Assembly (NCBI GenBank): GCA_022360015.1
Contig: JAKSDQ010000210.1
Coordinates: 1 to 64,000, forward strand
Direction: 5' to 3'
Source: Cytophagales bacterium
GTDB taxonomy: Bacteria; Bacteroidota; Bacteroidia; Cytophagales; Cyclobacteriaceae
DNA length: 64,000 nucleotides
The notes under the pieces are model-generated. The model did no database searches. It was not told the DNA's origin and saw only the letters and a program-made list of their open reading frames with translations. How positions within the stretch are numbered: position 1 is the first letter of the stretch; each line of letters starts with the position of its first letter. The position numbers and the translations under genes are program-made. Below, one piece after another: positions 37,701 to 46,387 of the stretch.

Positions 37701-37981
37701 TTATGGTGAGAAACGCCGTCCTGCTCATAGACTTTGTCAACCTAAGGGTGTCTGAAGGCGTGGCCCTGAAACAAGCTGTCATCGAGGCCGGTGCTGTGCG
37801 TACCACACCCATCTTACTGACAGCCGGCACCGTGGTAATAGGCGCATTCGTCATTCTTTTCGACCCGATTTTCCAGGGACTGGCCATCTCTTTAATGGGA
37901 GGAACCATAGCCTCTACCGTACTGACCCTGCTGGCGGTACCGCTTGTTTATTACCTAATAGAGCGTAAAAATCACAATTAA
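34775..37981 (+). CDS. RND-family inner-membrane efflux permease
   Basis: This is a 1068-residue AcrB/MdtB-like pump with 12 membrane helices and two large periplasmic loops. Signature segments are FPREEEP-like IPREEEPQIDVP, YPGASPTEVESRVIEPLEK, the TM4 motif GIVVDDSIIIAENM with proton-relay aspartates, PMPIGASIAMILSLFVALTI and the C-terminal TSFIGMIALAGIMVRNAVLL. It exports drugs, bile-like compounds or lipids using the proton gradient; the substrate cannot be told. The insertion rich in K and E at about 510-530 is a normal cytoplasmic loop. The gene ends 1 base before the small PII-like gene. Confidence 0.93.
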   Translation: MKEGLAGKIARGFIDSKLTVLLMIVFMVIGVYSSFLIPREEEPQIDVPMADIFVGYPGASPTEVESRVIEPLEKLISNIPGVEYVYSTSMKEQGMVIVQFYVGEDIERSFVKMYNEINKHMDIMPQGVTMPLIKTRAIDDVPVLGLTLWSENYDDYRLRQIAEELTSEIEKVNDVSITKEIGGRKRQVRVVLDKDKLAASGLDFLSVSAMIRVNNQQLNAGSFNKNDNEFLVKTGKFLETAEDVENLVVGVQENQPVYLRQIAAITDGPELPKNYVSFGFGKGSEKASVYRSEYPAVTISIAKRKGADAMQIADVILAKVERLKASLIPGDVHVEVTRNYGETASQKVSELLMHLIGAIVAVTFVVMLAMGWRGGLVVFLSVPITFALTLLSYYMLDYTLNRITLFALVFVTGIVVDDSIIIAENMHRHFKMKRLPLRDAALYAINEVGNPTILATFTVIASVLPMAFVSGLMGPYMSPMPIGASIAMILSLFVALTITPFLGYLFLREKDKKKNGAEAKEPEGKKPEDTRIYRWYEKLQRPLIENKVKRWIFLGGTIVLLLGSLAMFFTQSVAVKMLPFDNKNEFQVVIDMPEGTTLERTAAVAREITQYLSSRPEVVHYQSYTGTSAPITFNGLVRHYDLRGGSNMADIQVNLADKHDRDEQSHDIVKLLRPGIQAVARPYNANVKLVEVPPGPPVLSTIVAEIYGPDYEQQMKVANEVKTILANTRDVVDIDWMVEDDQTEYELIIDKEKAMLYGVAPQQIVHTMHMALSESAITTLYKEDAARQVGLILALDEKEKSGLHDIALLQVRSQTGAMVSIGDLVDIRVHTRAKNIYRKNQKRVVYVMSDMAGKLESPVYAILGMTDKLEAINLPAGYHIDELYIEQPALEEDFTVKWDGEWQITLEVFRDLGMAFLGVIIIIYMLIVGWFRNFKAPVVMMVAIPLSMVGIVLGHWLLGAFFTATSFIGMIALAGIMVRNAVLLIDFVNLRVSEGVALKQAVIEAGAVRTTPILLTAGTVVIGAFVILFDPIFQGLAISLMGGTIASTVLTLLAVPLVYYLIERKNHN

Positions 37982-37982
37982 C

Positions 37983-38288
37983 ATGAAACTCCTTATTGTC
38001 ACAACCGCCACCCAGTTCCGCGAACAGGTGTCAGAACTATGCAAAAAAGCCAGCATCGAAAGCTTCAGCGGCCTGGGCATCGACGGTTACAAAAGCTCTC
38101 AGGCACAGTTAATAACCTCCGGTTGGTTTTCCAGTGAAGGCGACGGTGTGGGGTCGTACCTGTTTTTTGCCTTTACTAACCGGGAAAAAACAGATGAACT
38201 GCTCCGATTGATTACCGACTTCAACCATGAACCGGAAACCGATAATCCGGTCAGAATGGCTGTGACCCGGTTGGAAGAATATGTATAG
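37983..38288 (+). CDS. Small PII-like protein at the end of the efflux operon
   Basis: This 101-residue cytosolic protein starts 1 base after the RND stop, so it is co-translated. The pattern MKLLIVTTATQFREQVSELC, a glycine-rich loop (SGLGIDGYKS) and a following VGSYLFFAF strand suggest the ferredoxin-like fold of PII-type signal proteins. DUF3240-like proteins occur behind heavy-metal RND pumps in other bacteria. I infer a regulatory or metal-sensing role for the pump. No known PII motif is conserved enough for a firm family call. Confidence 0.55.
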   Translation: MKLLIVTTATQFREQVSELCKKASIESFSGLGIDGYKSSQAQLITSGWFSSEGDGVGSYLFFAFTNREKTDELLRLITDFNHEPETDNPVRMAVTRLEEYV

Positions 38289-38377
38289 GGTAAATTAACA
38301 CAACTTAAACCATCACAGGGGACAATAATTCTGATCTCAACTGTATCTTTAACCACAACCGTAAGAGTCCGGTCATT

Positions 38378-38537
38378 ATTTCAATGCCAACATAGTACGA
38401 TTAAGAGTGGAAAAAGCGGGTATGAAGTTATTGAGCGCTACCATTTCAATTCCAACATGGTACGATTAAGAGATTGCTGCCCACCGGATAAAAAAACCGC
38501 ATCGATAATTTCAATTCCATTATGGTTCGATTAAAGC
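38378..38537 (-). CRISPR. Orphan CRISPR array: three 30-bp repeats, two 35-bp spacers
   Basis: Repeats are at 38378-38407, 38443-38472 and 38508-38537; spacers at 38408-38442 and 38473-38507 are both 35 bases and unrelated. The middle repeat begins ATTTCAATTCCAACATGG and ends CGATTAAGAG. The first differs by two bases, the third by five. The reverse complement ends in ATTGAAAT, like the ATTGAAA(C/G) handle of type I-B/III repeats, so transcription is probably leftward. No cas gene is in the window. The array could be a decayed remnant or one served by distant Cas proteins. Confidence 0.85.
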
Positions 38538-38611
38538 TATATAATGAAGATACGGCAATATGCTTTTATTGTATTACTTCCGCAGTCTACCTGTTGATTT
38601 CATTATCATAA

Positions 38612-38716
38612 TCAAAGATTTTTGCGGATGATGAAATCCAATGCACGTTCCGTATAGCGGGTAGTGAGCAAGGGTTGGTCTGTTTCGATAGTATCCACCA
38701 CCCTGGTTCCTTCCAT
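38612..38716 (-). pseudogene. Fragment of a sulfatase gene
   Basis: The 34-codon frame contains RVVDTIETDQPLLTTRYTER and then ALDFIIRKNL before a stop. This resembles the region before the conserved F-I-x-x-N-K-D-K-P-F-F segment of arylsulfatases (xxLTxRYTEEAxxFI). An upstream frame is closed by a stop within a few codons. Only this short piece remains, next to the CRISPR array. The call is from recalled motifs and is tentative. Confidence 0.4.
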
Positions 38717-38878
38717 GAGAGATAGGGGCGGGCATTCCGGTTAGCTTGTTTTAAAGCCTTTTTGATCATTTGTCCATTGTTTTGTCCATTCCCAATGCTA
38801 GACCGGTAATTATTATTCTACTAGTTTTACCGCTCAATCGATGTCATGTTTTTTGACAATAGGTAAAAAGGACTTACT

Positions 38879-41800
38879 ATGCGCTCATTGTCTTTAATCG
38901 CTATTGTATTTTTTTCAACAGGATCAGCTTCAGCTCAGGCTTTTATCACTTCCTGGCAAACCGATGATACAGAGATTATCATCCTGACCAGGGGCGGAGG
39001 GTATAACTATGATATTACCTGGACCAATCAGACCAATCCTGGTCAGGGAAACGGATCGGCAACCGGGCAAACCGGCAACTATACCATTAGTGCGCTCAAT
39101 AATGGCGATACGTACCAGGTCTCGATCACCGGTGATTTTCCCAGGATCTATTTTAACAACAATGCTGGTCAAAGAGATAAGATCCTGTCTATTGAACAGT
39201 GGGGTAATATCAGTTGGACCACTATGAGGGAAGCCTTTCGCGGTTGTAGCAATCTTACTTATAATGCTACAGACGCCCCCGATCTGCGTAATGTTACCGG
39301 TCTTCATAGCATGTTCGAAGGAGCCGGCAGCTTTGACGGGGACCTCAGTTCGTGGGACGTAAGCAACGTAACAGATATGAGTTTTATGTTTTCCGGCGCT
39401 ACTAGTTTCAACGGAGATGTTAGTACCTGGAACACGGTTAATGTCACCAACATGGACAACATGTTCAGGAATGCATCAAGTTTCAATGGCCCGCTCAATA
39501 ATTGGAGTACGGGCAATGTGACCAATATGCGTTCCATGTTTGCCGGTGCAACCTCTTTTAACCAGGATCTAAACAATTGGGACACGCGTAACGTGACCAC
39601 CATGCGTTTTATGTTTGGTGGTGCTACCGGTTTCAATGGGAATATCGGCACCTGGAATACCAGTAGCTTATCGAATATCATTGACATGTTCAATGGCGCC
39701 AGCAGTTTTAACCGTGATATTAACGCATGGGACGTCAGCAATGTAACAAGCCTGAGAGGTACATTCGCTTTCGCAGGTAGCTTTAATCAAGACCTGGACA
39801 ACTGGAACACAGCACTTGTAACAAGCATGGTAGGGACGTTTGATCGGGCCAGCAGTTTCAACGGAGACATCAGCACCTGGAATACCGCCAATGTGACTGA
39901 GATGTTCATCATGTTTCAGGGTGCTCGTAATTTCAATAGGGATATAAGCAGTTGGGATGTAGGGAATGTAAGAAACATGCGAACCATGTTTAATAAAGCG
40001 AGAGCTTTCAACCAGGACATAGGCAATTGGAATACAAGCAATGTCCAAACCATGAGGTCGACTTTCTTTGATGCCAGTGCTTTTGATCACGACCTGGGCG
40101 CTTGGGACCTCTCCTCCGTCACCGATATCCGGGACATGCTTCGCAATTCGGCACTCAGTGTTGAAAACTATGATAATACCCTTATAGGATGGGCCAGTCA
40201 AACCGTGCCGTCCGGACTGAGCTTAGGATCGCAAGGCTTGATCTATTCCTGCCATGCTGAAGATGAACGACAAAGTCTCATTGATGATGATGGATGGAGC
40301 ATAAGCGGAGATGCCTCCAGCGTTCCCGTGCCCGATGTACCTGCCTTATCGGATATTACCGCTTCCTGTGAAGTGACTTCCCTGCCTGACCCCGGTGTAT
40401 CAAGTAGCTTGGGTAGTGTCACTATTACCAATGATGCATCGCTTCCGATCACCACGCAGGGCAACTTTGTGGTCACCTGGACTTATACGGATCCGGTGAA
40501 CTGTAGCGTAACACAAATGCAAAACATTATTATTGATGATGTCACATTACCCACACCAACGACCCAGGATATAATGGTTGCATTGGATGCTACCGGAAAC
40601 CGGGTGATCGCCCCCAACCAGGTAGATGACGGGAGTGCTGATGACTGCGGTGTTGCTGCTTTGGCGCTTGACAGGACTAATTTTTCCTGTGCTGATCTGG
40701 GAGCAAACACAATTACACTGACCGTTACCGATCACGTGGGCAACAATGCCAGCAAAACAGCCACTGTCACCATTGTGGATGACTTAGCACCCGCAGTGGT
40801 TACCCAAAACGTCACATTACAATTGGATGCTTTCGGTAATGCTTCTTTGGCCTTGTCACAGATCGATAATGGCAGCGACGACAACTGTGGGATCTCATCT
40901 CTGACATTGGATAAAACCGATTTTTCCTGTGCCGACCTTGGTGTGAATGCGGTTAACCTGACTGCTGAAGACGGCAGTGGCCATTCCACTTCCATGACGG
41001 CAAGCGTAACCGTACAAGATAATATTGTACCAACCATTGCAGCGCAAGACCTAACGGTCGAACTGGATGCCTCCGGCAATGCCTCTATTACCGCTGCTCA
41101 AGTCGACAACGGCAGCAACGACAACTGCTCAATTGCCTCACTATCCCTGGATCGAACAGATTTTGATTGTACGGAGATAGGGGCAAATACAGTTACCTTG
41201 ACAGCCATGGATGGTAGCGGCAACATCAGTTCGGCTACCGCTACCATCACGATTGTAGACAATGCCGCCCCACAATTTTCCCTACAGGATCTCACCATAG
41301 CATTGGATGCCGACGGTTTGGCTGTACTCAGTGCTGAAGACATAAGCCATGCCAGCGTTGATAACTGCGGCATTCAAAGGGTTGATCTGGACCGCAGTGA
41401 ATTTAGCTGCAATGACCTGGGAAATAACAGCATTAACCTAAGCATTTTTGATCAAAACCGAAATAGGTTCGAGGCCTCAGCTACTGTCGAAGTCAGGGAT
41501 AACCTCCCACCTGTATTGAGCAGTTGCCCAACTGATATTACCGCTACAGATCCCGTTGTGTTTTACGATCCTCCCGAAGCGATCGACAATTGCTCGGTAA
41601 GCTCGGTATTGCTGGTGGAGGGATTAGAAAGTGGTTCCCAATTCCCATTAGGGACGACGCTCGTCACCTATGAATTGATGGACCCCAGTGGAAATGCAAC
41701 CACCTGTAGTTTCCGGGTGATGATCGATGAAGTCGATTTTGAACCAGACATTCCCACTGCTTTTTCACCGAATGGGGACGGGGTTAATGATACCTGGAAT

Positions 41801-42007
41801 ATTTTGAACCTCGATAGATATCCTAATGCCAGGCTTCGGGTGTTCGATATATCCGGTCACCAAGTATTTTCTTCCATCGGATATCTGCGTGAGTGGGACG
41901 GCCGCTACCGAGGTAAGATCCTTCCTGGGGCATCCTATTACTATATACTGGACCTGAATGATCAAAATGATCGGAAACTGAAGGGAAAGATAACCATAAT
42001 CAGATAA
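38879..42007 (+). CDS. Type IX-secreted BspA-repeat surface protein
   Basis: This is a 1042-residue exported adhesin-like protein. A signal peptide ends at SASAQA. Residues about 115-435 are about 13 copies of the BspA/DUF285 leucine-rich-like repeat (FNxDxSxWDxxNVTxMxxMFxGA). Residues about 515-860 are four HYR-like repeats, each with a DNCGI/DNCSI core and a FSCADLG-type cysteine pair. The last 90 residues (FSPNGDGVNDTWNI ... GKITIIR) are the gliding-motility-type (type B) C-terminal sorting domain, which targets the protein through the type IX secretion system to the cell surface. The PorP/SprF gene 4 bases downstream supports this. Its binding target is unknown. Confidence 0.9.
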   Translation: MRSLSLIAIVFFSTGSASAQAFITSWQTDDTEIIILTRGGGYNYDITWTNQTNPGQGNGSATGQTGNYTISALNNGDTYQVSITGDFPRIYFNNNAGQRDKILSIEQWGNISWTTMREAFRGCSNLTYNATDAPDLRNVTGLHSMFEGAGSFDGDLSSWDVSNVTDMSFMFSGATSFNGDVSTWNTVNVTNMDNMFRNASSFNGPLNNWSTGNVTNMRSMFAGATSFNQDLNNWDTRNVTTMRFMFGGATGFNGNIGTWNTSSLSNIIDMFNGASSFNRDINAWDVSNVTSLRGTFAFAGSFNQDLDNWNTALVTSMVGTFDRASSFNGDISTWNTANVTEMFIMFQGARNFNRDISSWDVGNVRNMRTMFNKARAFNQDIGNWNTSNVQTMRSTFFDASAFDHDLGAWDLSSVTDIRDMLRNSALSVENYDNTLIGWASQTVPSGLSLGSQGLIYSCHAEDERQSLIDDDGWSISGDASSVPVPDVPALSDITASCEVTSLPDPGVSSSLGSVTITNDASLPITTQGNFVVTWTYTDPVNCSVTQMQNIIIDDVTLPTPTTQDIMVALDATGNRVIAPNQVDDGSADDCGVAALALDRTNFSCADLGANTITLTVTDHVGNNASKTATVTIVDDLAPAVVTQNVTLQLDAFGNASLALSQIDNGSDDNCGISSLTLDKTDFSCADLGVNAVNLTAEDGSGHSTSMTASVTVQDNIVPTIAAQDLTVELDASGNASITAAQVDNGSNDNCSIASLSLDRTDFDCTEIGANTVTLTAMDGSGNISSATATITIVDNAAPQFSLQDLTIALDADGLAVLSAEDISHASVDNCGIQRVDLDRSEFSCNDLGNNSINLSIFDQNRNRFEASATVEVRDNLPPVLSSCPTDITATDPVVFYDPPEAIDNCSVSSVLLVEGLESGSQFPLGTTLVTYELMDPSGNATTCSFRVMIDEVDFEPDIPTAFSPNGDGVNDTWNILNLDRYPNARLRVFDISGHQVFSSIGYLREWDGRYRGKILPGASYYYILDLNDQNDRKLKGKITIIR

Positions 42008-42011
42008 CCCA

Positions 42012-42980
42012 ATGCATAGCCGATTATACATCGCTGTACTTCTGACAGTCAGCACTTTACAGAGCCAAGGCCAGAGTGACCGGTTACCGGTCCAGTATTT
42101 CCTGGTGCCTTCCCTTGTAAACCCCGCCATAAGCGGTAAAAATGACTTTATTGACTTAAAAGTGGGTTATCGCCGAAAAATGATCGGTATTGATGATAGC
42201 CCTACCACCAGTTTTTTTAATGGTGAAGCAACATTTTTCCCTCAAGGTGAGTTGGCTGATCGACTGCAAAGAAGGATGTCCCAATGGACTGGGCAGCAAA
42301 GTACTGAGATTACCGGATCAGTCAGGATCGGCTTAGGAGCCTTTGCCTTGAGAAATGAGCAAGGAGCATTTCAACACCTGGAGACCGGTTTTAACACTGC
42401 GGTACATGTTCCCATTAGCTCCCGGTCGTACCTGTCTTTAGGTATATCACCAAGAATACTCAATAACCAGATAGATCTTTCTGACCTCATTGTGAGAGAT
42501 GCAGGGAGGGATCAGTTGTATCAATCCTTACTCTTAAATGGAGCGTCCAATACTTATTTTAATCTCAATTCGGGGATCTCTTTTCACTCAGATAGATTTT
42601 TGGTAGCCTATGGCATTGATAAGTTAGCCAGCGCCCCGATCTCCGGAAATGAGGATTTAAACATTAACGAGGAAATGGAGCACCATTTTATGGGAAGTTA
42701 TCATCTATCCTTAAACCCAACCATGAAGTTAATACCTACTGCATATGTCAGAATAACAAGGTCGATCCCTGTCTTTTACGATGCTGGCTTGCGCTGGCGA
42801 TACAAACGAAACATCTGGGCAGGCCTGTCCTATAGAAGTAACGAAACTTTCGTCAGTTCATTAGGTTTTACAACCAATAACCACATGCTATTTGGATACA
42901 GCTATCAGCACCGGAGCAGGGGTTTGGATGACATTAATAACGGGAGCCATGAAATAGTCCTCGGATTGGGCATCAAATAA
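42012..42980 (+). CDS. PorP/SprF-family type IX secretion outer-membrane protein
   Basis: This is a 322-residue beta-barrel protein with a signal peptide (ending near QSQGQ). Segments VQYFLVPSLVNPAISGKNDFI, VGYRRKMIGIDDSPTTSFFN and the end FGYSYQHRSRGLDDINNGSHE match the PorP/SprF family, in which each member tends to serve a type B-sorted cargo encoded next to it. It lies 4 bases downstream of the BspA-repeat gene, so they form one operon. It probably helps that cargo attach to or leave the outer membrane. Confidence 0.88.
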   Translation: MHSRLYIAVLLTVSTLQSQGQSDRLPVQYFLVPSLVNPAISGKNDFIDLKVGYRRKMIGIDDSPTTSFFNGEATFFPQGELADRLQRRMSQWTGQQSTEITGSVRIGLGAFALRNEQGAFQHLETGFNTAVHVPISSRSYLSLGISPRILNNQIDLSDLIVRDAGRDQLYQSLLLNGASNTYFNLNSGISFHSDRFLVAYGIDKLASAPISGNEDLNINEEMEHHFMGSYHLSLNPTMKLIPTAYVRITRSIPVFYDAGLRWRYKRNIWAGLSYRSNETFVSSLGFTTNNHMLFGYSYQHRSRGLDDINNGSHEIVLGLGIK

Positions 42981-43190
42981 TTCTCCTGTTGTCAAGTCAT
43001 ACTTGAATTGCACATAGGTCGTCCGCTTGGGTTTCCTTAAAAACGAAAAACAGGGCATGGCGATCATACCGGTTAGCAGTTTCAAAAGTTTGTATCTGCT
43101 CCCAATCCCGTTTATAATCCAACGATTGTTTCACATCGCAAATTTTTGTTATCGATTCACAACTAATGCGTAATTGGTTTTAAAGGGTGT

Positions 43191-43381
43191 GGATCACATG
43201 AACATGGCACTTGTGTTACAGGCAGCATCGAGATCACTTACCCGAACGGGGTAGTGGTAAAGCTGCCGGCAGATAGTTTCCTGTCGGATGTCCGGGCCCT
43301 TATCAGTTTATCTTAATGTTCAGCTCAGGGTCTTCCCACCGCTACTACCTCTACGGTGAGCCGACCGACATGAGTAAGAGC
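43191..43381 (+). pseudogene. IS66-family orfA/orfB remnant
   Basis: The frame ending at 43316 reads IEITYPNGVVVKLPADSFLS then DVRALISLS, the C-terminus of the IS66 TnpA protein. Overlapping its stop (TAATG), a second frame starts MFSSGSSHRYYLYGEPTDMS, the N-terminus of IS66 TnpB, and leaves the family after DMSKS. The overlap of the two frames is the usual IS66 gene order. Only about 60 codons of the element remain and no ends are visible, so it is an old deletion remnant. Confidence 0.6.
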
Positions 43382-44145
43382 TTGTGTACCACGAACATTG
43401 TTTCAAGACAGAAGCAATGGAGCTACATAAAAGATGAGGGGAGGCCCCTCGGATTAGACTGGCAGCAGTTGATTCCAAACCGGTGTATGCGGCATAAGTT
43501 AAGAGCTGTTGTCGTGAGCAATACATTAAAAATCTGTAGTAAAACAGGAAGTGGCCATGTTTTCGGCATTATTTTGATGGTCTTATCACGTTTTTTAGAC
43601 CACTTATTGATTACATTCGTTGCTGTTGACATTTTCCCTTGTCTTGGTGGTAGTGTTCCATAAAAACGGAAAAGCCTGGGCGTCAGTCTGCGACTACCTC
43701 CTTTTATTTTATAAGGCGGATATGTGGGATTAGTGATCCGGATTATTTAAATGAAAGATCAAATAGAAAATAAGAATCTATGCTAAATGGTTATATGTTT
43801 TCCTAATGCTATGAATTTGGCTTTACCAAAAAAATATACATTATCACTAATCAATCAAATAACTCAAAATGCCCCTCCAACCTCTCCAAATCCTCTATCA
43901 AAAAGTTCGATCGAGATTCTGCTACCCTTGCTTTTTTAAATATTTAAAAATCAGTAATTTATGATTTGATTTTCGCTTTTAAAACCCCTAGTGTGGAGTG
44001 AAATTTATTTTTTTACTCCTTTAGCTTTTATAATTCTTTTTCCATTTATATCGTTTTAGAATAACAAAAATCTTGTCCGAACATATTGGAAACACCTATA
44101 GAAAAAGTTTTTAGGGGTGTACTGAAAGAAGAAATGTAGTGCAAG
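43382..44145. other. AT-rich decayed stretch, no intact gene
   Basis: Frames after the IS66 piece are not recognisable. On the minus strand, 43851-43938 reads KKARVAESRSNF and then EDLERLEGHFELFD before a stop, which looks like the C-terminus of some lost protein, but it has no start and I cannot name it. Base composition turns strongly AT-rich after 43740. I see no tRNA or repeat. Confidence 0.4.
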
Positions 44146-44319
44146 GTGATAACTCAGACTGAATTAATGAATATTGCAGGATTTGAAAGGCAAACAATAC
44201 GGCGGTATCAAAATGGTGAACGATCTCCGATTTTGAAAAATATTGTTAAACTGACAGAGGCATTGAACGTTACACCTGATTATTTGGTTGATTTGGCTTA
44301 TCTTGCTTCCAAAAAGTGA
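44146..44319 (+). pseudogene. XRE-type helix-turn-helix fragment
   Basis: From a GTG at 44146 the frame gives ITQTELMNIAGFERQTIRRY then QNGERSPILKNIVKLTEALN, the recognition-helix half of a Cro/CI-like (XRE) domain. The first helix appears in the same frame upstream (VLKEEM) but is cut by a TAG at 44137-44139. This is therefore a nonsense mutant, or a short product restarting at GTG. It faces the end of the ATPase regulator gene. Confidence 0.6.
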
Positions 44320-44374
44320 TAGCAATGCATTGTTTTTACTCAATGTTGACTGCATAATGACGCAATTGACGCAA

Positions 44375-45694
44375 TTATGGCGCAATTGTATAATAAGAGC
44401 CTGCCCCTCTACTTCCTGAACTTTTTAGAATGCCCATTTTAGTTAATACTCCTAAATCTCTTGTGGCGGTTTCGCGGGAAACCTTAAATAATTTTTGATA
44501 CTCTTTGTTAATTATTCGTCCGTTCTTTTTTACATGTAATACTACTTTAATCTGCTTTTCACTCAACCCCATTTTTTTTAACTGTTCTTCTGTAAATCGA
44601 TCTTTGTATATTTTACTCAAAAAACCGCCTTGTTCCTCTTTCAAATCCGGTTCTGGTAGTCCCGCTTCGTGACAAGCTTCTATTATTTTTATGGTTCCTC
44701 TTCCCCATGAGTCAATGTAACCACCTTTAAAACATATATCTGCTATTAAAGGATTTCTAGGTTTTGATGAATGTACTTTCTTCAAGTCTTCTTCAGTTAT
44801 ACCTTCGGGTAGACCACCATCGTTCCAAACACGAAAATGGCCGTCATACATTCTGATTTGGGTCTGAGCACCAATATAGTTCCTATGCACCAGGGCATTG
44901 AGTATCATTTCACGAATGGCAGCGACCGGATATTCGTCTTTTTCTACCCTTTGCATTCCCATAAAGTCGATTGGGTGAATGAAAAATTTAGAATTGAGCA
45001 TTTCACCAATCTTATCTTTAAGTTGAATCAAGTTGCCTTCAACCACTTCATGGAATTTCAGGTCCGTATCCGATGTTCCAAACTTCCCAATTTTAACAGC
45101 TATGTTTGGGTAAAACTTTCCTGGGTCTTTTCCGAATAAAACAATGGAACCTCTCTTTAGCTGATTGCTTTCAATCAATCGTAGTTTCATTAACAAATCC
45201 TCAATTGAAATATCGTCTTCAACATTGATACGTTTTGATTTTCTGATATCTTTCAGAAATTGTTGTACGGTTGATTCGTCTATATCATCGATAGATGCTC
45301 TTTGTTCTGGTATATCATCCCAGGTTTTTCCGGTACGTTTAAGAATAAATTCATTCAATGCCGGACCTTTCAGCTCTTGTATAGTACTTCCAACCCGGAT
45401 ATAATATTTACCGCGAAGCGAAATAGGAACGTCATATCGTGGAACAATGATTTCTATATGTAAATTGTCGTTTTCATCTAATAGGTTAACTTCTGCAAAA
45501 ACACCAAGAATATCTCGAAATTTATTGGGTAATTGCTCCAATAACTCATGGGCATTGTCAATTCCTATAACTTTTCCTTCATCATCGATACCGATATATA
45601 ACCGACCTCCATTAGAATTAGCGAAAGCACATATCCATTTCAGATATTCGTCCCTCCAATTGGATTTGTATTCGATATTTTGGTGTTCAGTCAT
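44375..45694 (-). CDS. AlbA_2/ATP-binding putative transcriptional regulator
   Basis: This is a 439-residue cytosolic protein. The N-terminal AlbA_2 (divergent AAA-4/Schlafen-like) domain (about 1-120) has EHQNIEYKSNWRDEYLKWI, FANSNGGRLYIGIDDEGKV and GKYYIRVGSTIQ. A GHKL-type ATPase segment follows (AIREMILNALVHRNYIG, RVWNDGGLPEGI, GGYIDSWGRGTIKI). The C-terminus is a winged helix (KVSRETATRDLGVLTKMGIL). Such proteins are common accessory regulators of unknown signal. It is the only intact gene in the decayed region 42981-46387. Its promoter side has no partner gene. Confidence 0.83.
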   Translation of the reverse strand: MTEHQNIEYKSNWRDEYLKWICAFANSNGGRLYIGIDDEGKVIGIDNAHELLEQLPNKFRDILGVFAEVNLLDENDNLHIEIIVPRYDVPISLRGKYYIRVGSTIQELKGPALNEFILKRTGKTWDDIPEQRASIDDIDESTVQQFLKDIRKSKRINVEDDISIEDLLMKLRLIESNQLKRGSIVLFGKDPGKFYPNIAVKIGKFGTSDTDLKFHEVVEGNLIQLKDKIGEMLNSKFFIHPIDFMGMQRVEKDEYPVAAIREMILNALVHRNYIGAQTQIRMYDGHFRVWNDGGLPEGITEEDLKKVHSSKPRNPLIADICFKGGYIDSWGRGTIKIIEACHEAGLPEPDLKEEQGGFLSKIYKDRFTEEQLKKMGLSEKQIKVVLHVKKNGRIINKEYQKLFKVSRETATRDLGVLTKMGILKSSGSRGAGSYYTIAP

Positions 45695-45945
45695 ATTATT
45701 TTCTAATCAGCTATTGTACGCACTTTTATAAGAGGAACGAAAATATCGAAAATTCACTTAATCTTCTAAAGATCGGTTGATAATAGGTGTTATATGAAAA
45801 CAACCAAGAAAAGATTGACCTATTACCTGGAGTGATTTCAGAAAATACGATTGTTTTTAGAGGGTAGGAGTAGGCACATTATTTTGGTAGCTCTCAATTT
45901 ATCTCTTGAATAAATTACTTTCTATTGAATGGTTAAATAAAAAAT

Positions 45946-46116
45946 TTAAGAAGTGAGCCTGGCCATTTTAAAAATTCGCTCTAGGTCTGATTTAATAGTT
46001 TCCTCATCGACGCCGGATAGTAATTCATATTTAGTAAGGTGACATTTTTTAAACTTCTTTCCGCTGTTACAAAAGCACGATTCGTTCCTTCCAAATTTTT
46101 TGTGTTGTAGCCTCAA
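45946..46116 (-). pseudogene. SEC-C metal-binding motif fragment
   Basis: This 56-codon frame (TTG start at 46116; open without ATG to 46221) reads FGRNESCFCNSGKKFKKCH, a textbook SEC-C zinc motif (C-x-C-x8-C-H), followed by a short helical tail and a stop. Full SEC-C proteins are longer and have an ATG start, so this looks like the C-terminal remnant of one. It lies in a decayed region. A short functional SEC-C protein cannot be excluded. Confidence 0.55.
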
Positions 46117-46387
46117 TGAGAGGATTTTTACGATTTGCGTTGTATTTTTTAGATCTAAGATATCGGAATATCCTGCCAGTTGAAAAATTGACCCTGAAAA
46201 TGAAAAAACTTTTCCAACAGGCTAAAAGTCCAGAAAAACCTCAGAAATCTACTTATATGTTGCCAATATGGATATGAATTTTATGAAAAATCCTTTAGAT
46301 TAAAATTTTTAAAATAAATATATGCACTACATCGTGGTGTATAGCCAATTGTTATGTTACATTCAGTTCTCTATACTATTTTAATAC

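Noticed and set aside
38538-38610. Possible fourth, degenerate CRISPR repeat after 38537
   Set aside because: ATTTCATTATCATAATC resembles the repeat start only loosely and the spacing is off.
38587-38769. Sixty-codon minus-strand frame beginning MIKKALKQ
   Set aside because: The sulfatase-like frame in the same place shows family motifs, and this one does not.
42888-43085. Minus-strand 65-codon frame over the end of the SprF gene
   Set aside because: It overlaps the well-supported SprF gene and shows no family pattern.
43316-43663. Plus-strand 115-codon frame as a complete IS66 orfB
   Set aside because: Only the first 22 codons match IS66 TnpB; the rest is unrelated, so it is a remnant and not a gene.
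45447-45731. Plus-strand 94-codon frame opposite the AlbA_2 regulator
   Set aside because: It is antisense to conserved domain sequence and shows no protein family features.
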